Assembly: GCF_030272615.1 (NCBI RefSeq)
Contig: NC_081406.1
Span: forward strand, 183,957,770-184,017,769
Direction: 5' to 3'
From: Cryptomeria japonica
Taxonomy: Eukaryota > Streptophyta > Pinopsida > Cupressales > Cupressaceae
DNA length: 60,000 nt
Translations under genes and position numbers: made by a program
The notes under the pieces: generated by a model
Databases searched by the model: none
Told to the model about the DNA's origin: nothing
What the model saw: only the letters and a program-made list of their open reading frames with translations
Part shown: positions 33,631 to 45,527 of the stretch, in pieces
How positions within the stretch are numbered: position 1 is the first letter of the stretch
Layout of the letters: each line of letters opens with the position of its first letter

Positions 33631-34450
33631 GATGGTTAGGCATAAGAGGATTGGACATGTTAACTTTGATAGCATGATAAATATCGATAACTTTCAAGAA
33701 GTAAGAGATTTACGAAGAATTATCAAGCCTATTAACACTATGTGTAGGGAATGTCACTTGGGGAAGCAAATAATAAGTTTCAAGAAAAAAGAATATTCTA
33801 CATCATATCCATTGGATATAGTTCATACAGACTTGTGTAGCCCTACAAGGACAAGAGGACTTAATGGTGAAAGGTATTTAATGTTACTCATTGATGGTTA
33901 TTCTAGAATTACATGGGTTACATTTTTGAGAGAAAAATTCAAAGATTTTGAAAGATTTAAAGTTTTCAAGTCAATGTTAGAGAATCAAGTTGATGCTAGG
34001 AACAAGTGTTTGAGATCTGATAGAGGTGGAGAATTCACTTCAAATGAATTTGATAATTTCTATGAGAAATATGGTATTAGGAGACATCTTTATGCTCTGA
34101 GAACTCATCGAAAGAATGTTGTGGTAGAAAGGAAGAATAGAACTGTTATTGAGATGGATAGAAATATGATGAAAGATGCTAACTTGGATAATGTGTACTA
34201 AAAATAAGTTGTGCATATTGTTACTTACATTTTTAACAAGGTTCTAGATAAGAATACATCACACAAAGACACTTTATGAGTTGTGGTATGGAAGACCACC
34301 TATTATGAAATATTTCAGAATCTTCAAGAGTAAGTGCTATATCAGAAGAGATGAGAATGACCTCAAAATTTTTGATACCAGAGCTATAAATATTCTTGGG
34401 ATATGCTACAAACAACAAATCTTGCAGGTGTTACAATAAGAGATTAAACA
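33629..34450 (+). pseudogene. Copia integrase
   Basis: A frame of 190 residues (33629-34201) with HKRIGHVNFDSM and CRECHLGKQ (zinc-binding HHCC), HTDLCSPTR (first D), LRSDRGGEFTS (second D) and VVVERKNRT (E): the DDE triad is complete. A stop at 34199, where the family has Trp or a related residue, ends it; the linker region continues to about 34450 with shifts. Confidence 0.82.
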
Positions 34451-34769
34451 AGATAGTAGAGAGTATAGATGTGAAAGTATGTGAGGTATGAGATTAGATT
34501 GCTCTTGAAGCTATTTGAAAGACTAAATTTGAGATCATTCTTGTTGTTGTAGAAGAAAAGAAAACTCAGGAAGGAAGCAATAAAGAGAAACTAGATGAAG
34601 AAGAAGAAGAAGAAGAACTAGATAAAACTCTCAAAACCCCAAAATATGAGTAGAGGAATCATTTAGAAGATCAGAAAATCAAAGATAAGAATAAAGAAGT
34701 TCAGACAAGAAGTGTCACAAGGGTAAATGAGCAAAAAAATTGTTTTTTTCTTTCACTCATTGAACCTAA

Positions 34770-35630
34770 ATCATATGAAGAAGTGAGAAAAGAAGAAATT
34801 TGGGTTAAATCAATGGAAGAAGAATTGAATCAAAAATAGAAGAATCAAACTTGGGAGCTAGTACCTAGACCAGTGGATAAAAATGTGATAAGAACTAAGT
34901 GGGTATTTTGAAATAAATTGAATGGACAATGACAAGCCACAAGAAACAAGGCAAGATTGGTATGTAAAGGCTACTCTCAGGTAGAGGGTATTGATTTTTA
35001 AGAAAATTTTGTCCCAGTTGCTGGGATGGAAGCTATTAGAATATTTCTTGCATTTCTGCCTACAAGAACTTTAGAGTATATGAAATGGATGTTGAGTCAA
35101 CATTTTGAATGGATAACAAAAAGAAGAAGGCATGAATTGCAAATTAAAGAAGGCATTGTATGGACTCAAACAAGAACCTAGAGTGTGGTATGCAAGATTG
35201 GATAGATATTTGTTACAACATTTTTTTAAGAAAAGGTACTACTGACAACAATCTCTATTTCAAGGTTGAAGGCATTAAGTTGTTGATTGTTGTTATTTAT
35301 ATTGATGATATTATCTTTGAAGGAAGTGATGGTTTGTGTAAAGAATTTGTAGAAGAGATAAATAATGAATTTGAGATGTCTATGTTTCAAGAGATGCTAT
35401 TTTTTCTTGGTCTTCAAGTTACTTAGTTGGATGATGGAATCTTTATTTCTCAAGCTAAGTGTGTTAAAGAGATGTTAAAAAAGTTTGATATGAAGAATTG
35501 TAAACCTGTTACTACCCCTTTAGCTATTGGATGCACATTAAGAAAATATGATACATCTCTGGATGTTGATCAGAAGAAGTATAGATCTATTGCTATATTT
35601 CATTGCTTCTAGACCGGATATTATGCAATT
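34770..35630 (+). pseudogene. Copia reverse transcriptase, broken
   Basis: Upstream part: [33 protein letters not shown] with stops; frame 35160-35426 carries VVIYIDDIIFEGSDGLC (Y-I-D-D catalytic motif) and MLFFLGLQVT; after a TAG, 35427-35612 continues GIFISQAKCVKEMLKKFDMKNCKPV. The finger region is poorly preserved around 35040-35160. Confidence 0.8.
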
Positions 35631-35639
35631 TGTATGCTT

Positions 35640-36230
35640 GGTTGCAAGATTTCAAGATAGTCTAAAGAAAACTCATGATCAAGAAATAAAGAGATTTTTT
35701 TAGAGATTTGAAAGGAACTCAAAATTTTGGCTCATGGTATAAGAAGAATTGGGATTTCATGTTGAAAGCATATACATATGTTGATTAGGCCAGAAGTGTT
35801 GATGACATGAAAAGTACTAGTGGTGGTGCATTGTTTTTGGGAGACAGATTGGTTTCGTTGATGAGTAAGAAACATGAATTAGTGTCATTGTCCACTGCAT
35901 AAGCTAAATAAATTGCTACATCTTGTTGTACTCAAGTTTTGTGGATGGAGTAGACTGTTAAGGCTATTAGAGTAGTGTGTGATGAAGCTATTCCTATTAT
36001 GTGTGATAATAGTAGTGCTATAAACATTTCAAAGAATCTAGTTATGCATTCAAGAACTAAACATATTTCAATCTATTATCATTTATTGATTGATAAGGTT
36101 ATAGAGAAAGAACTCAAAATGGAATACATTTCTATATCAAAGAAAATAGAAGACATTTTTACTAAGGCTTTGGCAAAGGATACTTTTGAGTATCTCGGGC
36201 AGACATTAGGGTTATTTCCCCTCCCTTTTC
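35640..36230 (+). pseudogene. Copia RNase H
   Basis: Frame 35975-36310 includes MCDNSSAINISKN, HSRTKHISIYYH and EDIFTKALAKDTFEYL, the C-terminal half of copia RNase H. The N-terminal half (35760-35960) is readable with stops (TSGGALFLGDRLVS, SLSTA). Confidence 0.78.
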
Positions 36231-36499
36231 TAGCTAGATGCATTTTTCAATGGTGCATCTTTCCAGGGGGAGACTTAACACTTAACACTTATCCTTATCC
36301 CATGGGTTGATGTTGTTTCCGCTCTCTGTAGTAGTGGTGTGATTTGGTCAAGATGGTTTTCAACGCCCTTTGTCATCATTGTCAGAGGGAGAGAGAGTTT
36401 TTTTGTAAGATTATTGTGGGGAGAGAGAGTCATGAGATTATTAGTTTTTCATTGGTTTTGTTGCTTAATGGTGTTGCCATCAATAACAAAGGGGGAGAT
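36231..36499 (+). other. 3' untranslated region with several purine tracts
   Basis: The purine tract caaagggggagat (36487-36499) abuts the LTR. Other purine runs occur upstream (cagggggagac at about 36264, gagggagagagag at about 36384). Confidence 0.7.
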
Positions 36500-37680
36500 T
36501 ACTAGATTTTGTTGATAGCATTAGCTTGTATGGTTGTCATTGATGTCAAACTTGGTTATTCGAATGGATGTTGATTCGGTTATACTTTGTCAGACCTTGG
36601 TTATTTGGATGGATGTTGGTCCAGATATTCTTTTGGTGTTGGTTGTGTCATCCTATGTTTGGGATGGTCTAAAATGCTTTTGGTGCCCTTCAGGTATGTT
36701 GTAGATTGTATTGTGATTTAACGGATCATATTATTTTTGTTCAGATTTATGCTGGAAAATGTGTCAATATGTTAATTTGGGTCTCACCTTGGCCTGTGGA
36801 GATTTGCAAAGAGTATTTTGCATTGGAAGTGGTCATGTGGCTAATTGGTTGATTATGTATACATGTTATTCTTTATAATGCGCTTTGGAGCATGTGTTAG
36901 TGTGTGTGGATTGTTGGATCAATCATGAAAAGATGTATTGTGATATTTTTTGGTTCCCTCTTTCTCCTGGATTGGACCGATTTAAGTATTTTAGGTTGAG
37001 GTGGCTTATTTTGTTTTGGCTCGACCCTTAAATAGGTTTTTAATGTTGTATCTTATATTTAAGATGTGTGAATGAATGAATTATGTGTGGATGAAAAGTG
37101 AATTGTGTGATAAGTGTATGCGAATGATTTGCAAGTAGACTTGAGTTTCTGGTGATGCAAAAGTCAATTTCAGACGAGATTTGAAGGTTATATAATCTGC
37201 AAGATAGTATTTTATGACAGTGAAGAATATTAGAGATGTTTGCCATGATGTTGGTAACTTGATTCATTTTTTCAAGGATAATTTCATCATCAGGAGAATC
37301 CTTCTCAATTTTAATTTAGCTATTTCATTCATTGCTAATTGATAGTGAGTCCTCCGGTAGAAATTTGTATCTTGTCCTAAATAAATGTTCTACAACTGTG
37401 CAAGTCCTATTTGTATCTTACCTAAGGTTGTGTGCCTTAGTTTTTCAAGTCCTTCAAGTATTGGTGCTCCTTGGTTGTATGCCTAAAATGTTTTAAAATT
37501 TGTTATTCATATTGTGAGTTAGATTCTCACCATGGTTTTTCCTAGTTTGGGTTTTCCATGTAAATCTAGTGTTCATGTGTTGATGTTTTATCTTTATGTG
37601 TTATTTCTAAGCTGATTAATCATTATTTCTGAATTTCAGACTAATTCACCCCCCCTCTCAGTCTTGCTAGGTGTTCAACA
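36500..37680 (+). repeat. 3' LTR of the 30970 copia element
   Basis: 1,181 bp, ends GGTGTTCAACA. It has 'tggtttttcctagtttggg' (about 37532) and the run 'cacccccc...ctctcagtcttgc' near its end. Confidence 0.88.
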
Positions 37681-37710
37681 TTTATTGCATAAATCTATTT
37701 AATCTGCAAT
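37681..37710 (-). pseudogene. 30-bp sliver of the L1 between two insertions
   Basis: Minus strand encodes RLNRFM, fitting the conserved 'RLDRFL' at the end of the L1 endonuclease region. It lies exactly between the end of one copia element and the start of the next LTR-like insert, and ends in gcaat, the target duplication of the latter. Confidence 0.6.
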
Positions 37711-39183
37711 TGTAGACACCTAAATCTGCACACTTAATTAAATAAATTTTCTTTGTTTAATTATCATTTATCCACCTATTAATTAAACTAAGCTTTGATT
37801 AATATCCCTTTTTTATATCTAGCCATTAATCAAATTCAAACATTTGATTAATTCTCCTTTCTTCCATTAATTAAATGAGTTTTATTTATTTGATTAAATT
37901 ACCTCTCTCCCATTTAATTAAATTATATTTAATTAAATTCATCTTCTTGCATATAAATAAATCAAATTTATTTATAACCCCCCCCCCCCCCCCACTTGCA
38001 CTTTCCTACAAATGCAAGTTGCATTTATTTTAGTTGAAATAGATCTTTTTATTTTAAATAAAATTCCTATTTATCCCACTTGCATTCTCCTACATTTTCC
38101 ATTAACCTCCTAAGTATTCTTCGAGAACCCCTTTAATCCCACTTAACAAGCTTTCCTTCTATCATGTCACATCCCTAAATTTGGGGAAGTCATTTCTCCA
38201 AATTTGGAAGAAAGTCTTCTAAATAAATTAAAGACTTTATTTCTTCAACAAGTTAACTTGTTGAGTTCTCCCAAATTTGTAAGGATCTTACAAATTAGCC
38301 TCTAAAGTCTTCTAAACCATTAAAGGCTATTACAAAAAGCCTTGAAGATTTCTCCCTTCACACAAGATAAACCTCGAGAGTCTTCAAAGAGCCTTTAAGG
38401 CTCTTACAAGACATAATCCTTTCAGCACATCAACCTTAATGGCTTGTCCCCTTTGTACAAATTTGACTTTGCAAAAGAATTAAACCAATGGATAATATCC
38501 TTCATCATTGGATATTAGCTTTATCCAGTGAATCATCCTCTTGAGGTTAACCCTTCTCATGGTGACACTTGTCAACATGAGATTGGATTCAAAACCCTAC
38601 ATGGATTGATAACTTTCAATCCTAGCCCTTGTTAAGATTATTCAATCTTGGCCATCCATTTGACCAATTCCTCTATAATAGAGCCCATTTCTACAATCGA
38701 AGGATCCCATCTTAGTTATTTTGCATCTAAGTTATAGTTGATTTTATTTGTGAAAGATCATAAAGGAGTTAATTTTGTCATCTATTAAGCATTTAGATAG
38801 TTTTAGTTGCATTATAGCTTAGTTTTTATGATGCTTAGAGTATTATACTAGTTCCATGTCATCTTTCTCATTCTCATGGTAGCTTAATATAACACTAAAT
38901 CTCTCATTTTGGTAATATATCTAGTTTTTCATATCATTAGCTTTTCACTAAGATCTTATTTTCATCTACTTGGACCTTAGATCATACAATATCTCTTATT
39001 GTTTGAGTAGTCATCCCAAGATCAAGTACTCTTCCAAGCTAAGAGTCACCTTGAATCTGAAGGATCCTTGGAGATAGAGGACAATGAGATGATTTTGAGA
39101 GTTTTTGATTAACTAACTTGTTGTGTTGATTCTAATCTCTAATGCAATATCCCATTGGTGTGTTTGTGTCTCTTTTGTAGGTA
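37711..39183 (+). mobile_element. LTR-like insertion in the L1 (target duplication gcaat)
   Basis: Starts TGTAGACACC, ends TGTAGGTACC, 1,473 bp, flanked by gcaat (37706-37710 and 39184-39188). Removing it places the L1 endonuclease pieces next to each other. TGTAGACACC is a start I associate with gypsy LTRs of gymnosperms, but the 3' end is not the expected CA, so this is unusual or the border differs. Inside: repeated TTTAATTAAA words with CT-rich spacers (37740-37950) and a run of 16 C (37978-37993). No coding region. Confidence 0.6.
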
Positions 39184-39746
39184 CCGCAATCTAAGAATAC
39201 AACAATAAATCCTTTTATTCCCCTATTGTGAATTACACCATGTGTACAAAATAACATTGTGATCTTTTTTCTTCCCTTCTAAGAGGTCAAATAGATTCAT
39301 TTTATATTTTATTGTAGATCAATACTAGAGCATTACATCTCCAATCTATTTTTAAACCACCAATTTTATCTTCTTGGTGTAGGATCATGTTGAATCACCA
39401 CCAATGATCGAAGGGATGTCTTCAAACTTATAAAGCCAATTCCACAAAAAAATCCTATCCCTATAGTCATTGGGAGCATAAACTAAACACAGTCCAAAGC
39501 TCAACCCATGTTTCTCTAATATCACCCAGATTGCTCTGTTACAAGCATAGGAGCCACTTGCTTTGATGTGAGTAGCCCATTTATTAGATATCGATATAGT
39601 AGATCCATGTTTACCTCTTTCATGTTTGGTGGAGAACTGAATTTATTATTTCAAAATGTGTTATAAATTGACATCTAGAGTATAGATGGTAGCCTTTACT
39701 TCTTGCAACAAAACAACTATTGGCATTTGACTGAACTAACAAAGAC
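39184..39746 (-). pseudogene. L1 endonuclease, central and C-terminal part
   Basis: Minus strand: VVLLQEVKA (about 39710), HGLSFGLCLVYAPNDYRDR (about 39460-39515) and IPSIIGGDS (39396-39420). These are the conserved blocks of the AP-endonuclease domain of L1 ORF2 (LQE, YAP-N, GGDF); the Asn after GGDF is lost (GGDS). Stops are scattered. It nicks target DNA in an active element. Confidence 0.8.
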
Positions 39747-40961
39747 TGTTGGTGATATGCAACTGGTAAATGATTGATTGGTGAATGTGATGAAGAAATT
39801 GAGATTCATGTTTGATGACTAAGTCTTGTGTTGTCATTGATGGCAACAATGTTTTTGTAGTCATCTAAGTCTTGGAAGCCAATTGGTAAGGTATAACCGG
39901 TACAAAAGACAGTTTACCAGTGAACCGACAAATAGGTCCCGAACCGGTAAACATGAACAGAGTTGTATTCATGCAACCAGTATAGAAGATTGATGAAGAG
40001 TTGGATGACATGGTTTTAAAGAAATGATGGAGACAGGTATTTGGTGTTATATTCATGACTGCATTAGCAGATTCAATAGGATGATCGATATTTTATGTAC
40101 AGAGTAGGCTACCTCGAAGAACAATTAACCGGTAGTGATAAAGACACTTAAATCAGTAAATAGGTATAGGTTTTGTCTTGTTTTTTATTTCTTATGTCGG
40201 TGGATGACATAAGTTCAGCATACAATGTTAGTTTGTCTAGATTCATTGAACCTAGGAAATTGTTCCAAGGTTGTAGCCAACTAAGAGATGTTTATAAAAA
40301 GTTTGATGAGGTATCAAGTCGGTGTATGTATGTAAGAGTGTGATATCATTAGTGAAGGATGCAAATTTGATTGTGTAGTGATTACTGAAGCTCTATATTG
40401 ATGTGTTGTTGAATTTTTGAGGATCTGAAGCGGATCTTATCAGACACTGAGGTGTTACATGAAGATCATTTGATTGTTGTTTTCCTAACAGTTTGCAGCA
40501 GTAAAATCTCCTAACCAGGTAGGTCATGACATGCCTTAATTTGTAAATCCCCTAATAGGGTAGCTCTATATCAGAGTCTTAAATCCTCTTGTGAGGTTTA
40601 TCCTAATAGGTCAAAGCTCCTAACAAGGTTCATCATATTAAATCCCTTAACCGGGTGACTCCTAACCGAGTCTTCTCCTAATAGGGCATATTTGTAAGAC
40701 CTTAACCGGTCAAGATTTCTGTTTGGCAGATAGTGAATCTTGTGGGTATTAACTCCCACCGTGGTTTTTCCCTTTTGGGTTTCCATGCATAAATCTCTTA
40801 TGTTATGTGGAATTTGTTTTATTGGGCATTAGTTTATGTGGTGATATTCTTCTTACGCTTGTTAACTTTTAAGTTGTTTAAGTTGGTGATCATATTCATA
40901 TTATTTTTTCTTGCACTGATTCACACCCCCCACCCCCTCTCAGTGCCTTATAAGTTTATCA
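39747..40961 (+). mobile_element. Solo LTR (family A) in the L1 endonuclease
   Basis: 1,215 bp, TGTTGGTGATATGC to ...AAGTTTATCA. Flanks aagac (39742-39746) and aaaac (40962-40966) are a target duplication with one mismatch. L1 coding continues across it. Its hairpin block (about 40545-40711) includes GACTC/GAGTC around CTAACC (40657-40672) and GACC/GGTC around TTAACC (40698-40711). Confidence 0.82.
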
Positions 40962-42874
40962 AAAACATCCTTAACTTTAATCATATTTAAGAATCTTCTT
41001 ACAACATATTTCCTATCAAGGGTCTCTAACCCTCTAACATTCCAAGATGAACATTTGAAACTCATAGCTACTCTCATGGAGAGGTATCCATATACTTTCT
41101 AAATATTTTAAAGCATTTAGGAAGACACTCTTATTTATCCTTCCTCTTTGATAGAGGAGATGGTGATTCCTTGGTTCTATTCTTTCTTTGTGCTAAGAAC
41201 TATTGGATTTATCACTACAAATGGAGATGATTGTCTCATTGTTGTCTTTTGGAGGAGTGGGGAATGAGATATCCCTAGGGGTTGATTCCTTTCTATAATT
41301 TCCAAGAAAGGACCTTTCATCATTGCCACTGTAAGACCTTCACATTTATTAACACTATCAACATTTCTATCTAGAATTCTACTGTCGGTATCTAGGCTAT
41401 CACTATTATTATATTTTTAAAAAACTTTGATGCTTTCTAGATTACTAATAATGTCAATATCTACTTCTACATTTATACTTGACTCATCATTGGTAATATT
41501 GTAAAGCTTAATTATAGCTACAAAAACTAGACTTGAACTATTATCATCCATATCTGGGCTCATATCACTAGGAGCCTTTTAAAGTTAATAGTTTGCATAG
41601 GTTCAAATGATAATAAATCCTCACTACTATCCTTAGTGACCAACCACTTATCACTTGAGAGATCAAGTTTACTTTCTCCTTATCTATAGTTGTATTAGCT
41701 ATAGAAGTGTGTTTAGCAATTTGACAACCATCCATCTTAGGAGAAGATGAGCCTATCAAATTATTAAGATTATGTAGTCTCCTAGAGGATAATTTTTTAT
41801 TTTCAATTTCTTGAATAATTATTTTAACAAAAGACTCAACTTCACTTTTAGATATCAAATTGTTAGTGAATTTTATGTTAATTTATGGTTTTCAATAATT
41901 TCCAATTTGACAATATCTTTATTGGCTTTCATATTTCTCAGCATAATATTTTCACAAATTATATTGACAATAATTTATCGTGCATTTTTCCTCCAAGGTT
42001 TTTGGGGTTTGGACACGATTCTATAGTTTATATCAGAGATAAGAGTAGCTTTAGGAGTAACCATTTGGTTAATATAATCATAGTTAGTAGCAAAGAAAGT
42101 GAATGTGGGTGTGCAAGGAGAAATGGCTATGAGAAGGGCAGAAGGGCCAAGTTCTATGGAAACATGATCAATATGATATGAATGGCTAGGAAAATACGAA
42201 TGAATAACCAATTCTCTAGAGAAGGAGATGATCTCATTATGATGCAAGGTCAAGGGCTCACTAAAAATGGTTGAATTATAATATATTTTATTAATCTCAA
42301 CCATCTAGTCAATATGGCTTGAATTAATCACATTGTTACTGCCACCCATGGTAGTATTATGATCTATTTTATCAACCTCGACCATTTGGTCTTTAGGGTT
42401 TGAATTAACCACATCATTTTTGCTATTTATAGGGTTAGCTACACCCATATTGGCATTTGTACCATTAGGTTATGGTTTAGTCTGGGCTTGATGGCCTTAT
42501 TAAGAATAATAGGGAAATGCTTTCTAATGTACCCTTCTTTCAGACATGATAGTAGGTGTTTAACCCACCTAGAAAAAAATCTTAGTGGAGGAATAATCTG
42601 CTAGATCAATGGTAATGGAGCTGGGTATTTCCACCCTAGGTGTGAGCAACATAAAAAACCTAGCATCAAGATGTGGTAGCATAACTTTGGCTTGGTCCAA
42701 TTTGAGAACTTTACCTAGCAAGGAGAGAAACTAAGGAATGATCACCCACATGAGGAGAGGAACATTTTTAGCAGTAAATGCATCTAGGGCACAAGAGAGA
42801 GAAATTTGTAATTGATAGCCTCAAGGGACCATCCTAAAGCTCTAAAAATGCAACTTCGTAGATATTCCAATATT
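40962..42874 (-). pseudogene. L1 ORF1 C-terminal part and start of ORF2 endonuclease
   Basis: Minus strand. ORF2 appears to start at ATG 41065 with MSFKCSSWNVRGL, the conserved first strand of the endonuclease (Asn of the W-N-x-R-G-L motif present). To its right, up to 42874, lies ORF1: a frame near 42610-42690 reads DARFFMLLTPRVEIPSSITID, as in the DUF4283/zinc-knuckle type gag-like protein of plant L1 elements, with many stops. Frames at 41568-41858 and 41975-42304 are probably its spacer region. Confidence 0.65.
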
Positions 42875-42879
42875 ATTTA

Positions 42880-44060
42880 TGTTGGCCATTTGGAGGAATT
42901 TATTATCTGTTTCATTGATGTTTTGTCATTGATGTCAACACTAGATGTTTTGGATGCTTTACCGATACCCTTTTGGTCTCGATAGGTTATGTGGTTTCTG
43001 GTTAGATTGGATCCGGCATGATCCGGTATGCTCTGGTATGATTTAGTTATGAAATTGGCTTATGCATGGTACTCATGTTCATGTTCAGTCAGTTGGTTTT
43101 GATCTGGTGATCAGATGCTATCCTGTTTGCTCGAAAGCTTGGTTTGTGGTTCCGACGAGGAATTCACCACCAGAGCTTTTGATGAAGATCTTTGATGATA
43201 TGCATAAGTGGTGTTGGTGAGGCTTCTGGTATGTATTCAGGATGCTGATGGTGATCATGTTCGAGACTTGGCAGATTGGGATCATTGCTTTAGCATGTGG
43301 ACCTATATTGGGTCCTGGTTGATCTAGGTTATGGACTGACTTAATGTAACGTGTGGATTGGACCTCTTGATGTGTTTCTAGGATGTCTTATGGCTTGGAT
43401 ATTATTTGTTTAGTCTAAGACTGACATGTTTTGCAATTATGTAATTGGTTTATTGTCTAGTGGCCGACTTGATTGTTTATGGTCGAGGGTTTGTATAAAT
43501 ATGATGTAAGATCACATTATAGATTATCATGGTATGGGATATGGATATGTAATGTGCGAATAATTTAATATCATTCAGGTAGAGGATTTGGTCGATAATT
43601 GGAGATCGATTTGGGTTTATGTAAGAGGATTTAGTCTTCTGGTATTGAGCTTAACCAGAATTGTACTCAGGCATAGGAAATGTTATCTTTGTAGTCTGTA
43701 TTTCTATGTAGTCAGTGAGACTCCTTTTGTGATGAGAAGTGTAGTCTAGGTTGTTGGCCTTCCTGAAATTTCAGGCCCCTCAATTGTAATTCACATACTT
43801 ACTGCAGAAGTATTATCTAATTGTGGGTAGGCTTCCCACCATGGTTTTTCCTTTACCGGGTTTTCCACATATAGATCTTGGTGTCATGTGGATGGTATTT
43901 GATCTCTGATTATTGTTTATGCTTAATTGGTTTATCTGTTATTCTGGTATTTGGTTTAAGCGTTCTGGTATTAAAGTTTTAATTGCTAATGGTTCCAGTA
44001 ATCTGTGACAACTTCTCCCCCCCCTCTTAGTTGTCTTTCAGTTATTTGAACTGTCTAACA
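42880..44060 (+). repeat. 5' LTR of the 42880 element
   Basis: 1,181 bp, TGTTGGCCATTTGG to CTGTCTAACA. It carries 'gtgggtaggcttcccaccat' (about 43820), 'cctttaccgggttttccac' and a C-run with CTCTTAGTTGTC near the end. Clearly similar to the 3' LTR, with dispersed differences. Confidence 0.92.
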
Positions 44061-44061
44061 A

Positions 44062-44074
44062 TTGGTGTCAGATC
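44062..44074 (+). other. Primer-binding site
   Basis: TTGGTGTCAGATC one base after the LTR; initiator-Met tRNA type with two changes from TGGTATCAGAGC. Confidence 0.75.
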
Positions 44075-44118
44075 TTTGGTCCTCTCCACATAAATCTTAA
44101 CCACTTGAGGAAGATCCT

Positions 44119-45115
44119 ATGGTGATTGATAGTTCAAGTTCATCTAGTTCATCTAGAGCTATCTTTCAGAGAGATATTCCTAGGCTTGATGGAACAAATT
44201 ACACAATATGGAAGATTCAGATGGAGACTCATTTGAGATGTCTCGGGAAGGAGATTTGGGAGATTACATAGAATGGTGTTACACCTTATAATCTAGCATC
44301 TAGAAATCCTCCTTCGGCAAACTTGGATAAGGATCTTGAGAATTATTGTAGAGCAAGAGAAGCCCTCTTGTGTGCACTTTTTGATTAGCAAATAATGGGA
44401 TTAACTGACAAATCATCTGCAAAGGTTATATGGGATAAGTTGGAGACTCTTAATGGAGGTGACCCTACTGTGAAGATTGCTAAACTTGATTCTTACCGGG
44501 TGAGATATGAAAACTTGAAGATGGAAGAAGATGAAAGGATTACTGCATTCATGGAAAGGGTAAATGAGATTGTGATTGGAATTCAATGTTGTGGTGGAAC
44601 TCTGAGTGAAGATGAAATTGTTTCTAAAGTTCTGAGAGCCCTACCACCGACTTACAAGATGAAGGCTACTACAATTAATGAATTAAGAACAATGGCTAAT
44701 ACTTCTGTCAACATAGATACCTTGGTTGGGAAATTATCTTCTTTTGAGCTTGAAGAATTTGGACCTTCTGGAGCTGTGAAGTCTGAACCTATTTTCATGC
44801 ATCTACATCATCAACTGGAAAGCAATGTTGGAAAGATTTATATGCAAAGGAATTGGATGATATGAAAAGAGAAGATGATGAATTTGAGCAAATTGAAACA
44901 CTATTTTCTAGAAGAGTACCTAAAGGATTGGTAGGAAGTAAGTATGAAGGAAAATAACCTTTTAAATGTTTTGCATGTAATAAGATTGGTCATTTTGCAT
45001 CTACATGTCCTAAAAGGAATTCAAGATTTGAAGAAAGAGTTAGAAGATAATTTAAGCCTAACCTTGGATATCAGAACAAGTATAAGTACATGAAAAATAG
45101 AGATTAATCATGCTA
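44119..45115 (+). pseudogene. Copia gag with in-frame stops
   Basis: ATG 44119; the frame stays constant to 44865 apart from TAG at 44269 and at 44386. Parts: RLDGTNYTIWKIQMETHL, RAREALLCALF, KVIWDKLETLNGGD, MEEDERITAFMERVNEIV, GTLSEDEIVSKVLRALPP. A shift after about 44800 leads to the zinc knuckle CFACNKIGHFASTC (44970-45010, intact) and RFEERVRR. Closely related to the gag of the 52787 element. Confidence 0.85.
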
Positions 45116-45119
45116 CATA

Positions 45120-45527
45120 GTGGATGAGGAAGGTGTGACTGATTTTAATCATGAACCGACAGAAGACTTTGCTAGTGGTTCTGGCAAAGGGAAGGAATGG
45201 GTGTTCCAGGCTATCAAGGAAGATGTTCTGGCACTGGAAGAGAATGTACCTAAAGAGAAGGAATTTTCTGCTAAAATTGAAGACAAGGATGAGTGGGTAA
45301 TTGACAGTGGTTGTTCACATCATATGATTGGAGATAAAAGGAAATTTCTATCTTTGCAAGAATTTGATGGCGGTCTTGCTAGATTTGGAGATGACAAAGC
45401 ATGCATGATCAAAGGAACTATATCATTGGATGGTAAGCACAATACTAATAATGTTTATTTTTTTGAAGGTTTGAAGCATAATCTTTTGAGTGTAGGACAA
45501 TTGGTGGATAAGGGATTTCAATTATAG
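45120..45527 (+). pseudogene. Copia protease
   Basis: The frame is open for 135 codons. DEWVIDSGCSHHMIGDK at about 45288-45340 is the aspartic protease active site (D-S-G intact) and LKHNLLSVGQL the conserved C-terminal block. Cut off by a TAG at 45525. Confidence 0.82.

Larger units (their letters stand above)
30970..37680 (+). mobile_element. Ty1/copia element inserted in the L1
   Basis: 5' LTR 30970-32172, primer-binding site 32174-32186, gag, protease, integrase, RT, RNase H, polypurine tract 36488-36499, 3' LTR 36500-37680. All domains are represented but every one has stops. Flanks gagat and tttat do not match, although L1 sequence abuts both ends. The 3' LTR start is mutated (TACTAGATTTTG for TGTTGGATTTTG). 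Confidence 0.88.

Noticed and set aside
37978-37993. Run of 16 C as a biological signal
   Set aside because: Homopolymers of this length are slippage-prone and may be partly assembly error; not informative alone.
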